A DNA stretch of 64,000 nucleotides from an uncultured bacterium. GTDB lineage: Bacteria > Hydrogenedentota > Hydrogenedentia > Hydrogenedentales > Hydrogenedentaceae. The position numbers and the translations under genes are program-made. Below are positions 25,317-33,956 of this stretch, one piece after another. The first letter of the stretch is position 1, and each line of letters begins with the position of its first letter. The DNA lies in contig CALLRP010000027.1 in NCBI GenBank assembly GCA_938014335.1, forward strand, positions 1-64,000, given 5' to 3'. Below the pieces are notes generated by a model that saw nothing but the letters and a program-made list of their open reading frames with translations, did no database searches and had not been told where the DNA came from.

Positions 25317-25791
25317 TAAAGTGTTTTGGCAATTTTGGTTCAAGTAATTTTATGAAAAGCGGATCAGAATGATATATATCTATCTTCCTTTTATCATTTT
25401 CTATATGATAAAAATACATAAAAATAGCATCTTCTGGGATAATACGGATTATTCTATCAGCCCATTCTATAAGACAAACTAAATTATCACTGAGCCATTC
25501 CTCTGAACCCATATCAATAACTTCTCTTTCATCTTGAATTCTATAGCAGTCAAGATGAATGATTTTAGGAGGGGTCCCATATTGATTAATTATAGTAAAA
25601 GTGGGACTGTGTACCCAGCAATTTCCACAGAGTTCTTTTACTATACCTTTTACAAAGCAAGTTTTACCTGTAGCTAAATCTCCAATGAGGGCTACCTTTG
25701 CATTAGGTTTAAGACAATTACCAAAAATGTAACCTAATTCCTCTGTTTCATTAGGTGAAGAGGTAAATAAAGTAAGATGATGCTTATTCAT
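25306..25791 (-). CDS. tsaE: tRNA threonylcarbamoyladenosine biosynthesis ATPase TsaE
   Basis: P-loop ATPase that drives the TsaB-TsaD-TsaE complex for t6A37 formation in ANN-decoding tRNAs. With the ATG at 25789-25791 it has 161 residues, the family length; the longer frame would sit inside glgA. Motifs: SSPNETEELGYIFGNCL, Walker A IGDLATGKTCFVKGI, HSPTFTIINQY and HLDCYRI, then CLIEWADRI. The start is 4 bp after the glgA stop, so it is likely in the same transcript. The 3' end overlaps the convergent DUF502 gene. Confidence 0.95.
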   Translation of the reverse strand: MNKHHLTLFTSSPNETEELGYIFGNCLKPNAKVALIGDLATGKTCFVKGIVKELCGNCWVHSPTFTIINQYGTPPKIIHLDCYRIQDEREVIDMGSEEWLSDNLVCLIEWADRIIRIIPEDAIFMYFYHIENDKRKIDIYHSDPLFIKLLEPKLPKHFTTF

Positions 25792-25795
25792 TTTA

Positions 25796-27241
25796 TTAGT
25801 GGAGGCTATCATAAAGGTTAAGATACAGGTTTGCTTGCTTTTCCCATGAAAAGTTTTGCTCCATTCCATTGATTCTCAAATCATTAAAAACATCTTTATT
25901 GTGATATAAATCAATCGCATTTTTTATACTTCTAATAATGCTTTTGGGAGTAAGTGGGCGAAAAGTTACTCCTGTAGCAACTCGTTTTCGAATATTTTCA
26001 GGGGTCGTATTCACAACCGAGTCTGCTAATCCTCCTACTTTGCGTACGATGGGAACCGTTCCATAAGCAAAAGCATATAATTGTGTAAGTCCACAAGGTT
26101 CATATCGGGACGGCATAAGAATAAAGTCACTTCCTGCAATAATTTGATGTGATAATTCTGTATTATAACCGATTATTGTTTTTATCTTTTCAGGGAAATG
26201 GGATGAGATTTCCTTCAACTGGGATTCATATTTGGGGTCGCCTGTCCCAAGAATAACCATTTGTACATCAAGTTGGAGTAGTTCAGGTAAAGATTGAATA
26301 AGTACATCGATTCCTTTCTGCCAGTAAAGCCGACTGGTAATCCCAATAAGAGGTACATCTTTTTCGGGTAATTCTATTTTTCTCTTTAAAGCTGATTTAC
26401 ATATGTTTTTGTTATTCAATGAATCTTTATTGTAGTTAATTTCAATATATTTATCATTTTGGGGGCTCCATATTGAGTAATCTACTCCATTTAAGATACC
26501 AGAAAGATCATTTGAACGAAAGCGTAATACATTATCTAAACCGAATCCATATTCTAATGTTTGTATTTCAATAGCATAAGTTGGACTTACTGTATTGATT
26601 TTATCTGCAAGAAGAATACCCCCTTTTAACAAATTCATATCGCCATAATATTCAAAACAATTAGCGTTAAAAAATTCGGTGGGTAATCCTGTAGAATTAT
26701 AACGAGCTCCCGGATATCTACCTTGAAAAGCAAGATTATGAATTGTCAAAAGAGTATGTGTATTGTGCCAGAAAGGATTATGTTCGAGTTGTATAAGAAG
26801 AAAGGGTAATATAGCAGAAGTTGCCCAATCATTACAATGAATAATATCTGGTTTCCATTGGATGCGTTCCATAGCGTCGAGAATAGCATTACAAAAGAAA
26901 GAAAATCTTCTCGGGTTATCTTCATATTCCCAATCACCATATCCATAAATATAATCTTTTCCAAAAAGTTCTGCATGTTCAATAAGATATAATGGAATAT
27001 CTGTTTGAGGAACAATACTTTCCCATAGCATAGATTGGAATGAATTTTTTGAACTATCAAATAAACAAGGTGTTAATGGACAACAAGTTTCGGATGTATT
27101 TAATAGTTTATATTTAGGTAATCCTACACGAATGTCAATGCCGTTTTTTCTTAAAGATTTAGGTAAGGCATAAGCAACTTCTGCTAATCCTCCAGTAGAT
27201 ACTAATGGAGCCAATTCAGAAGTTAAATACAAAACTTTCAT
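25796..27241 (-). CDS. glgA: Glycogen synthase, GlgA type (GT5)
   Basis: ADP-glucose-type glycosyltransferase that elongates alpha-1,4-glucan. 481 residues, normal length. Domains: GT5 N-terminal catalytic domain (VLYLTSELAPLV, WKPDIIHCNDWATS, LTIHNLAFQGRYP, VSPTYAIEI) and GT1-like C-terminal domain (ITSRLYWQKGIDVLIQSL, GSDFILMPSRYEPCGLTQLYAFAYGTVPIV). Anomaly: the N-terminal K-x-G-G-L motif reads V-S-T-G-G-L, so the Lys equivalent to E. coli Lys15 is Ser15. The Arg/Lys and Glu-Pro-Cys-Gly motifs of the C-domain are intact. NIF3-like gene upstream, tsaE downstream. Confidence 0.93.
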   Translation of the reverse strand: MKVLYLTSELAPLVSTGGLAEVAYALPKSLRKNGIDIRVGLPKYKLLNTSETCCPLTPCLFDSSKNSFQSMLWESIVPQTDIPLYLIEHAELFGKDYIYGYGDWEYEDNPRRFSFFCNAILDAMERIQWKPDIIHCNDWATSAILPFLLIQLEHNPFWHNTHTLLTIHNLAFQGRYPGARYNSTGLPTEFFNANCFEYYGDMNLLKGGILLADKINTVSPTYAIEIQTLEYGFGLDNVLRFRSNDLSGILNGVDYSIWSPQNDKYIEINYNKDSLNNKNICKSALKRKIELPEKDVPLIGITSRLYWQKGIDVLIQSLPELLQLDVQMVILGTGDPKYESQLKEISSHFPEKIKTIIGYNTELSHQIIAGSDFILMPSRYEPCGLTQLYAFAYGTVPIVRKVGGLADSVVNTTPENIRKRVATGVTFRPLTPKSIIRSIKNAIDLYHNKDVFNDLRINGMEQNFSWEKQANLYLNLYDSLH

Positions 27242-27256
27242 TGGAATCCTCTCTTT

Positions 27257-28360
27257 TTATTTGTAACTAAAAGGGTCTTTTTCTTCAGGTATTATCGTTT
27301 CTAATAAAGGAAATTTTTGATTGATATAGTTAACAATTCCCTCTACAATAGGATATTCTGTTCCAAAATGTCCAGCATCAATTATTGCTAGTCCTCTGTC
27401 AACCGCTTCTAATGCTTGGTGATATTTAACATCACCAGTAATAAGAGCATCTACATTCCCCGGGATATTTTTAATTTCGCCTCCACCGCTACCACCTATA
27501 ATTGCGAGATTTTTTATCTTTTGAGTAGGTATTCCAACTACTCTTATATAAGGGAGATTTAATTTGTTTTTCACAAGTTGAGATAAATCGTCAAGGGATA
27601 TATTGTTATCTAAAGTTCCTTTTACACCCAATGATATTTTATGTCTTTTATTATGAAGTGGATAAATATCATAGGCAACCTCTTCATAAGGATGCGACTC
27701 TAACAAGGCTTCTACCACATTATCTAAAATTTCCATAGGTACGATTACTTCAAATCGTTCTTCTTTTTCTTCATTAATTTTACCTGCTTCTCCTATGAAA
27801 GGATTGGCTTTGTCTGATGGTAAAAATGTTCCTGTTCCAGATGTATTAAAAGAACAATATGCATATTCTCCAATTATCCCTGCCCCACAAATACATACCG
27901 CATCTCTGACTTTTTTAAGGTGATTTTTAGGAACAAATGTTACTAATTTACATAATTTTGCATGCTCTACAGGAAGTAAACCTGTAATATTTGAAAGCCC
28001 TAATTTTTGAGCAAGTATATAATTCAGTCCTTTTTCAGCAACATCCAGATTAGTGTGACATGTATAACATGCAATTTCATTAATTAATAATTGGTTTATT
28101 CTCTTCTGATAGGGGGTGTCATGAACTATTTTACGGAGGGGCTGGTAAATCAAAGGGTGGTGTGAAATGATTAATTTTACTTTTTTTTGTATTGCTTCTT
28201 TTACAACATCATCTGTAATAGTTAAGCAAATCATTACTCTGGTGATGTCCCAATCTCTTGAACCTAAAACAAGTCCCACAGAGTCATCGGGATAGGCTAA
28301 CTTTATTGGAGCCCATTCCTCTAATATAGAACAAATATCGTGAACACGAATACCTGTCAT
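27257..28360 (-). CDS. NIF3/YqfO-like dinuclear metal protein
   Basis: 367 residues, the long YqfO form with an inserted NIF3-N/CutA-like domain in the middle (about 135-240: LCKLVTFVPKNHLKKVRDAVC, YCSFNTSGTGTFLP, HPYEEVAYDIYPL). Metal-binding segments: IISHHPLIYQPL, CYTCHTNLDVA near the front and GHFGTEYPIVEGIV near the end. A GTP cyclohydrolase-1-type-2 label is often attached, but the biochemical role of this family is not settled. It is 15 bp upstream of glgA on the same strand. Confidence 0.92.
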   Translation of the reverse strand: MTGIRVHDICSILEEWAPIKLAYPDDSVGLVLGSRDWDITRVMICLTITDDVVKEAIQKKVKLIISHHPLIYQPLRKIVHDTPYQKRINQLLINEIACYTCHTNLDVAEKGLNYILAQKLGLSNITGLLPVEHAKLCKLVTFVPKNHLKKVRDAVCICGAGIIGEYAYCSFNTSGTGTFLPSDKANPFIGEAGKINEEKEERFEVIVPMEILDNVVEALLESHPYEEVAYDIYPLHNKRHKISLGVKGTLDNNISLDDLSQLVKNKLNLPYIRVVGIPTQKIKNLAIIGGSGGGEIKNIPGNVDALITGDVKYHQALEAVDRGLAIIDAGHFGTEYPIVEGIVNYINQKFPLLETIIPEEKDPFSYK

Positions 28361-28413
28361 CTACACATTCCTGCCTTATGTTATATTGCCTGATTATTGA
28401 AATTTGCTTTATT

Positions 28414-29238
28414 TTACATTTTCGTTTCGTTTAGTTCAAAACTTATAGATGCATAGCCAACAACAGCACTGTAGTCACCCGAAGTTTTTCCACTTGTCGA
28501 GTAATTTAGTAAATGAGTATCATAATTACCAAAATAGGAGGCATATCCCATAGCGAAGACCACTGCAGACGCTCCACACATAGAGCAGGTTTCATTTTTT
28601 ATCCCATTAATAATTTCCCTCGGATCTTTCCCTAAAATAGTATTGATGGTATTTGTATCTATCTTATTTGCTTCTTCTTCAGGAAGGTAGTGGGATAGGT
28701 CAGTAGATGCTATAAGTAAATCACCATTTTTAGAGAGTGATGCAAGTATCTTCCCACTCTCAAAATGTTCTTGCGAAGGTTCTTTACCAAGTAATATGGG
28801 GACAATAGGAACAGTCCCAATACTTCCGAATACAAAAGGTAACATTACTTCAAGACAATGTTCATAGAGGTGGGAATTATTGGTACAACAGGGTAAATTT
28901 TTCACAAGTTTTTCGTAAAACTCTTTATCAACAGGAAATTCTCCTAAAGGAGTTAAGAAAGCATCATATTCGCATAAAGCCAGTCCGTCAAAAGCATAGC
29001 GATGAGATCTACCTATTAAAATGACGCGATTTACTTTCTGACCACGGATCCGAGAAAAGGCGAAACCAGCTATAGGTCCAGAGTACATATACCCCGCATG
29101 AGGAGCGATAAGGGATAATACACGGTGTGTAGAAGGACTGATCCCGGATTGCTCTATATACATACTTACCTGTGCAAGAAGAGTAGATGGGTTGGACGGA
29201 TAAAACTGTCCACTTACTGCGGGATGCCTTTTGGACAT
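28414..29238 (-). CDS. MEMO1-family protein (AmmeMemoRadiSam system protein B)
   Basis: 274 residues. Motifs of the family: MSKRHPAVSGQFYPSNPSTL, LIAPHAGYMYSGPIAGFAF, ILIGRSHRYAFDGLAL, HLYEHCLEVMLPFV and LLIASTDLSHYLPEEEA, with the Cys in CSMCGASAVV. In the three-part AmmeMemoRadiSam system a radical-SAM protein and an AMMECR1 protein partner it, but neither is in this window. The reaction is unknown. It is divergent from the ankyrin lipoprotein operon. Confidence 0.9.
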   Translation of the reverse strand: MSKRHPAVSGQFYPSNPSTLLAQVSMYIEQSGISPSTHRVLSLIAPHAGYMYSGPIAGFAFSRIRGQKVNRVILIGRSHRYAFDGLALCEYDAFLTPLGEFPVDKEFYEKLVKNLPCCTNNSHLYEHCLEVMLPFVFGSIGTVPIVPILLGKEPSQEHFESGKILASLSKNGDLLIASTDLSHYLPEEEANKIDTNTINTILGKDPREIINGIKNETCSMCGASAVVFAMGYASYFGNYDTHLLNYSTSGKTSGDYSAVVGYASISFELNETKM

Positions 29239-29305
29239 GAATTATTCCTTACCTTAAATGATTAATTATAATAATATTATAATATAAAAAATAGGGTTAA
29301 TAAAC

Positions 29306-29857
29306 ATGAATGAGAAAACAAAATTATATAATAAAATAATAAAATATCCATATGGATTTCTGCTTATTATATTGGGATGTAATGCCTCACATTTTGATTT
29401 GGCTATAAAAGGAGATATTGTAAATTTAGAAAAACAATTATTAAAAAAACCTACAATAATTAATAGTAAAGATAATTTAGGCAAAACAATGTTACATTAT
29501 GCCGTATGTAGTGGAAATAGAGACATATTGGATTTATTATATATATATGGAGCGAAGTTGGATGAACAAGATATAACGGGAATGACAGCTTTACATGTAT
29601 GTGCCATGTGGGATTTAAGGGGACCGGCTCGTTGGTTAATTTCTCGAGGTGCAGATATTAATGTAAAAGATAAATTTGGGGATAATCTACTACATACCTC
29701 AGCTATATTTAATACAGTCCATGTGGGTAAATATTTAAAAACATTGGGAATTTCAATGACAGAAAAGAATAACGAGGGTTTGTCACCGGTGGAGTTAGCG
29801 AAAAAGCACAGAAATCATGATTGGATACGAGAAATAGAAGGGAAGGAATGTGAATGA
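29306..29857 (+). CDS. Ankyrin-repeat lipoprotein
   Basis: 183 residues. The N-terminal hydrophobic stretch ends in a lipobox LLIILGC (Cys at about residue 25), so export and lipid anchoring are predicted, unusual for ankyrin proteins. The rest is about four ankyrin repeats: FDLAIKGDIVNLEKQLL, DNLGKTMLHYAVCSGNRDILDLL, DITGMTALHVCAMWDLRGPARWL, DKFGDNLLHTSAIFNTVHVGKYL. It overlaps the RNase H gene by 8 bp, so it is the first gene of a four-gene operon. Confidence 0.85.
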   Translation: MNEKTKLYNKIIKYPYGFLLIILGCNASHFDLAIKGDIVNLEKQLLKKPTIINSKDNLGKTMLHYAVCSGNRDILDLLYIYGAKLDEQDITGMTALHVCAMWDLRGPARWLISRGADINVKDKFGDNLLHTSAIFNTVHVGKYLKTLGISMTEKNNEGLSPVELAKKHRNHDWIREIEGKECE

Positions 29858-30329
29858 GCGTAGTAAACAAGATGGATTACCTTTAGTAAAAATTTACACA
29901 GATGGAGGTTGTGTCCCTAACCCGGGAAAAGGAGCATGGGCAGTTATACTTCTTTATGAAGATAAAGAAAAAATATTAAATGGATTTGAGGAAAATACAA
30001 CAAATAATCGTATGGAATTAAAGGCAGCTATCGAGGGGTTGAAGGCATTGAAAAAGAAATGTAAAGTGATTATCTATACCGATTCCGAGTACTTAAAAAA
30101 AGGAATGACAGAATGGCTCGATAGTTGGATAGAGAATGAATGGAAAACTGCAAATGGAACAGTAAAAAATATTGATTTATGGAATGAATTGGCGGAATTG
30201 GTAAAAAAACATAAGGTCACCTGGAAATGGATTAAGGGGCATAATCAACATCCCCAAAATGAAAGATGTGATAAGATTGTGAGAGACATAATTAAGAAAA
30301 AGAGGAAGTTAGAAGAGGATACCAAATGA
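29850..30329 (+). CDS. rnhA: Ribonuclease HI
   Basis: Removes RNA from RNA-DNA hybrids. 159 residues with the four acidic catalytic residues in place: IYTDGGCVPNPGKGAWAV (Asp17), NRMELKAAIEGL (Glu), IYTDSEYLKKG (Asp) and NERCDKIVRD (Asp). The basic handle region is also present (WLDSWIENEWKTANGTVKN). Genes overlap at both ends: 8 bp with the ankyrin lipoprotein and ATGA with the kinase. It is therefore cotranscribed with envelope/signalling genes, an unusual setting for rnhA. Confidence 0.96.
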   Translation: MNERSKQDGLPLVKIYTDGGCVPNPGKGAWAVILLYEDKEKILNGFEENTTNNRMELKAAIEGLKALKKKCKVIIYTDSEYLKKGMTEWLDSWIENEWKTANGTVKNIDLWNELAELVKKHKVTWKWIKGHNQHPQNERCDKIVRDIIKKKRKLEEDTK

Positions 30330-33088
30330 TAAGTTCCCGTAAGTTGACTAAATTCCAAAACAAGATATTAAATTTAATCGTTCCTTTTATCTTTGGTTTT
30401 GGCGGTTTATTTATATCTCAGGAAATAATTCATTCCCCTGATTCGAGATTTGTTATCGCTTTGTTTTCCATTGCTTTGCCCTCTTTTATTACAATTACCA
30501 TGCTCAATAAATACCATTTTTCTAGAAAAGAAAAATCGGTCTTAGTAGGGGGTATGATACTTTTATTTACTTCTGGAATATTGATAATTTCAAAAACTTC
30601 TATAAATCAGTATTATTACGACACATTACCGGAAGAGGTAAGAAGACTATCCGAACTTATAGGTTTGGGAAGTTTCCTTTTAGGAATATTATCATTTGTA
30701 GTTATACTTATTCGTCGAGAAGAAAATATAGGGGAATTAGCGGAAAGATTTAAAACACTTGCTGAACATATTTCCGAAGGATATGTGTTAAGTAATCCGC
30801 AAGGAATAATAATAGATGTGAATGAGCAGTTTTGTAGATTTATATCTATAACGAGACAAGAAATTATAGGCTATTCGGTTGCGGATGTGGTGCGTAGATT
30901 TAATATAAGTGCGATAGAACAAAATTGGTTAATGCTGAGTTATGGTATTAGCGGTGAATATGAAATTGAATTAGAAGTAAACAATCAAAAAAAATATTTC
31001 TGGATTCATGGGACCCCTATATTTGATAAAAAAGGAATACATAGAGCAACTCTTGCAACCGTAAAAGATATTACAGATCTAAAAGTATTATCTATGAAAG
31101 TACAAAAATATGCAGAAGAACTCGAAATAAGAGTTAACGAACAAACAAGAAAATTAAGGGAATCCGAGGAGAATTTAAAGAAATTAATCATGACAATGAA
31201 CGAAGGGTTTTTACTATTAAATATACAACATCAAATCGTGATGGTAAATGAATGCTTTTGTAAAATGATAGATAGAGAAATGGAACAAGTTGTAGGACAT
31301 TATATATTTGAATTTTTAGAAAGTACCGATTTGATAAGATTACTTTCTCTGTTAGAAATAACCGAAAAAGACCGTAGAAAAGAAATTACTTTTTGGGGCC
31401 CAAATGGGAAAGAAATAACGACACTCGTTTCGGTATCTATTATTCCGAGTGAAAAAATAGAAGATACTCGCTATTCTCTTGTAGTTTCTGATTTAACTCA
31501 ACAGAAAAAAATGCAGAATGAATTAGAAGAAAGAACATACCAATTAGAGCAACTTAATGAAGAATTAAGACAATACGGAAAAAATAAAGATGCATTTCTT
31601 TCCAATGTAAGCCATGAATTAAGAACTCCCATAAGCACAATACAAGGATATATAGAAATGCTGATTTCAGGGAGTTTAGGTCCCGTGACGGATCAAGAAA
31701 AGAATGCCTTGAATGTTATGCTCCGAAATATAGAACGATTACTTCGTATGGTTAATGAAATGATAGAGTTTAGTAGAATTGAAATTAAAGGACTACAGAT
31801 AAAGAAGAAATTATTTCCTGTAAAAGATATTATTACAGAGAACATTTCTTTTAATAGTCCTAAAATTATTGCAAAACAGTTAAAACTCATAGAAAATTAT
31901 CCCAATAAGGATATTTATGTATGGGCAGATAAAGAGAAAATGAGCCAGGTATTAGGAATATTACTTGATAATGCAATAAAATTTACCGATACAGAAGGAA
32001 CGATAGGAATACATGTATCTGTTAATAATGAGGACGCATTGGAAATATCTATTTCGGATACAGGGATAGGAATTCCCTCAGAATATAAGGACAAAATTTT
32101 CGAAAAATTTTTCCAAGTAGACGGTTCTCCTACAAGAAAATATGAAGGTACAGGTATCGGCTTAGCAATCGCAAAAGGTATTGTTGAATCCCATAATGGA
32201 AAAATTAATGTGGAGAGTACTTTCGGTGTTGGGAGTACGTTTACAATACACATACCTCATTGTGTATTTTATGATAGTCGAACAGAAAGAGCAGAAGAAA
32301 AAAATAAAATAGGTAATATATTAATTGTTGATATTGAAACAGTCTTATTTGAAGTATTACGTAAAATATTTATCTCACGAGATAAAGAAATAAGATGGAC
32401 AAAAAATATTTATGAAACCATTAGGTTGGTAAATGAAGTAGAACCAGAAATTATATTGATTAATACTTATGAAAAAGAGCTCGAAAATATTGGTACTATA
32501 ATAAATGTTATTGAGCAACATCATATTTCTGAAAATATACCTATCCTATTAATTGTTGAGGATAATGTGAATATAACAAAATCATTTATCAAAAGTAACC
32601 CCGAAAATATTTATTTTATAAAAAAAACTTTTTCATTAATTTCTTTGTTTGAAATTATTAATAAAATAAAACATGGGGAAAAAGTAAATAAGATGATAAG
32701 TATAGAGAAAAAAGATAGAGAAATTAGAAATGTAATTGTAGTTTATGAACCCGAAAGTACCCTCAGAGAGTTTATAGGGTTTATGATGAACTTTTATAGA
32801 ATCCCATGTATTATTTTGGATAATTTTGAAAATGTCATTTCTTCAATATTTAAATTCTCCCCTACAAGTGTAGTAATTGATATGGATTATTTAAATCGCT
32901 TGGATTTCGAAAAGTTAAAAGAAATAAGTGAAGAAAAAAAGAAAATAGTATTACTTTCTAATAATCGGTTAAAAGAAGAAATAGAAGAAATGAATTTGAA
33001 TATAATAATATTAAATAAACCATTCCTCTTTGAGGAATTACTTCGTCTGTTAGATATAAAAGAAGAAATAAAAGCAGTAATGAATTAG
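30326..33088 (+). CDS. Hybrid sensor histidine kinase with two PAS and two receiver-like domains
   Basis: 920 residues. Four membrane helices at about 14-130, PAS at about 140-255, coiled coil at about 260-285, PAS at about 286-395, second coiled coil, HisKA with HELRTP at His430, HATPase_c at about 530-640 (N box DNAIKF, G1 DTGIGI, G2 GTGIGLAIAKG), then two receiver-like domains. The first receiver lost the phospho-acceptor (Asn713 in IILINTY). The second keeps Asp852 in VVIDMDY and the Lys in LNKPF, but the N-terminal acidic pair reads VVYEPES. Phosphorelay to the second receiver is possible; the first is probably inactive. ATGA overlap with rnhA. Confidence 0.9.
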   Translation: MISSRKLTKFQNKILNLIVPFIFGFGGLFISQEIIHSPDSRFVIALFSIALPSFITITMLNKYHFSRKEKSVLVGGMILLFTSGILIISKTSINQYYYDTLPEEVRRLSELIGLGSFLLGILSFVVILIRREENIGELAERFKTLAEHISEGYVLSNPQGIIIDVNEQFCRFISITRQEIIGYSVADVVRRFNISAIEQNWLMLSYGISGEYEIELEVNNQKKYFWIHGTPIFDKKGIHRATLATVKDITDLKVLSMKVQKYAEELEIRVNEQTRKLRESEENLKKLIMTMNEGFLLLNIQHQIVMVNECFCKMIDREMEQVVGHYIFEFLESTDLIRLLSLLEITEKDRRKEITFWGPNGKEITTLVSVSIIPSEKIEDTRYSLVVSDLTQQKKMQNELEERTYQLEQLNEELRQYGKNKDAFLSNVSHELRTPISTIQGYIEMLISGSLGPVTDQEKNALNVMLRNIERLLRMVNEMIEFSRIEIKGLQIKKKLFPVKDIITENISFNSPKIIAKQLKLIENYPNKDIYVWADKEKMSQVLGILLDNAIKFTDTEGTIGIHVSVNNEDALEISISDTGIGIPSEYKDKIFEKFFQVDGSPTRKYEGTGIGLAIAKGIVESHNGKINVESTFGVGSTFTIHIPHCVFYDSRTERAEEKNKIGNILIVDIETVLFEVLRKIFISRDKEIRWTKNIYETIRLVNEVEPEIILINTYEKELENIGTIINVIEQHHISENIPILLIVEDNVNITKSFIKSNPENIYFIKKTFSLISLFEIINKIKHGEKVNKMISIEKKDREIRNVIVVYEPESTLREFIGFMMNFYRIPCIILDNFENVISSIFKFSPTSVVIDMDYLNRLDFEKLKEISEEKKKIVLLSNNRLKEEIEEMNLNIIILNKPFLFEELLRLLDIKEEIKAVMN

Positions 33089-33100
33089 AAAATAAGCAAA

Positions 33101-33955
33101 ATGCAGGAAGAGAAAAAAGAAATTGGTCGTAGAAGTTTTATTTTTCGATCTTTAATTTATACCGCAACAGTTAGAAAAAAAACTCCAATTATTACTTCGC
33201 CCTTACCTAAAAGGGTTATCAATAAACTATGTGTTGATGCCAATAATGGAAAAGTAATATTCGAAGAGGGGGCAAAACAAAAATCTCCCCCTGCAAGTCT
33301 GGTTAAACTAATGCTTATGTATTTAGTTGCATTAAAAATTAATATGAAAGAAATAAGATTAGAAGATGATATTCCTGTTAAAAGGACAATATATCCAAAA
33401 AATAATTCAGATATTTTATTGTCAGCAGATAAAAAATATAAATTGGGTTATTTGATGGATGCGATTGCTATTATTTCATCGAATACGTCTGCTGTAGCAA
33501 TAGCAGAATGTTTGTGGGGCTCGGAAAAGAAATGTATAGAAGATATGAATTTGATGGCAAGTAAATTAGGGATGACAGATACAGAATATTACACCGTGAA
33601 CGGATACCCCATTAAAAGTGGTAATGATTTGGATAGGACAACAGCAAAAGACCTTTCCATTCTTGCTTTGCAATGTTGTAAGTTACCCATATTGCTTTCA
33701 TGGACATCAAAACAAAAATTTGTAATACAGGATGAAAATATAGAAAGAAGCAATACAAATGATTTGCTATCTATGTATGTTGGGTGTGATGGATTGAAAA
33801 CAGGTTATACAAAATTAGCAGGACATTGTATCGTCGCAACAGCAAAAAGGGCTAATTCAAGGATAATAGCAATAGTTTTAGGAGCCGAGAAATCATCAGA
33901 AAGATTTCGTGTTGCTACAAATTTGTTAGAGATTGGATTTTCAGAAACATTATAA
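33101..33955 (+). CDS. D-alanyl-D-alanine carboxypeptidase-like serine peptidase (S11)
   Basis: 284 residues. Penicillin-binding-protein motifs are complete: S-x-x-K in PPASLVKLML (Ser66, Lys69), S-x-N in IISSNTSAV (Ser126, Asn128), and K-T-G in DGLKTGYTK (Lys233). It would trim the terminal D-Ala of peptidoglycan. The N-terminus GRRSFIFRSLIYTATV has a twin Arg but only a weak hydrophobic segment and no clear cleavage site, so export is uncertain (Tat or Sec). It lacks the C-terminal PBP5 domain. It is the last gene of the operon, 12 bp after the kinase, and converges on the SBBP gene (1 bp gap). Confidence 0.87.
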   Translation: MQEEKKEIGRRSFIFRSLIYTATVRKKTPIITSPLPKRVINKLCVDANNGKVIFEEGAKQKSPPASLVKLMLMYLVALKINMKEIRLEDDIPVKRTIYPKNNSDILLSADKKYKLGYLMDAIAIISSNTSAVAIAECLWGSEKKCIEDMNLMASKLGMTDTEYYTVNGYPIKSGNDLDRTTAKDLSILALQCCKLPILLSWTSKQKFVIQDENIERSNTNDLLSMYVGCDGLKTGYTKLAGHCIVATAKRANSRIIAIVLGAEKSSERFRVATNLLEIGFSETL

Positions 33956-33956
33956 A

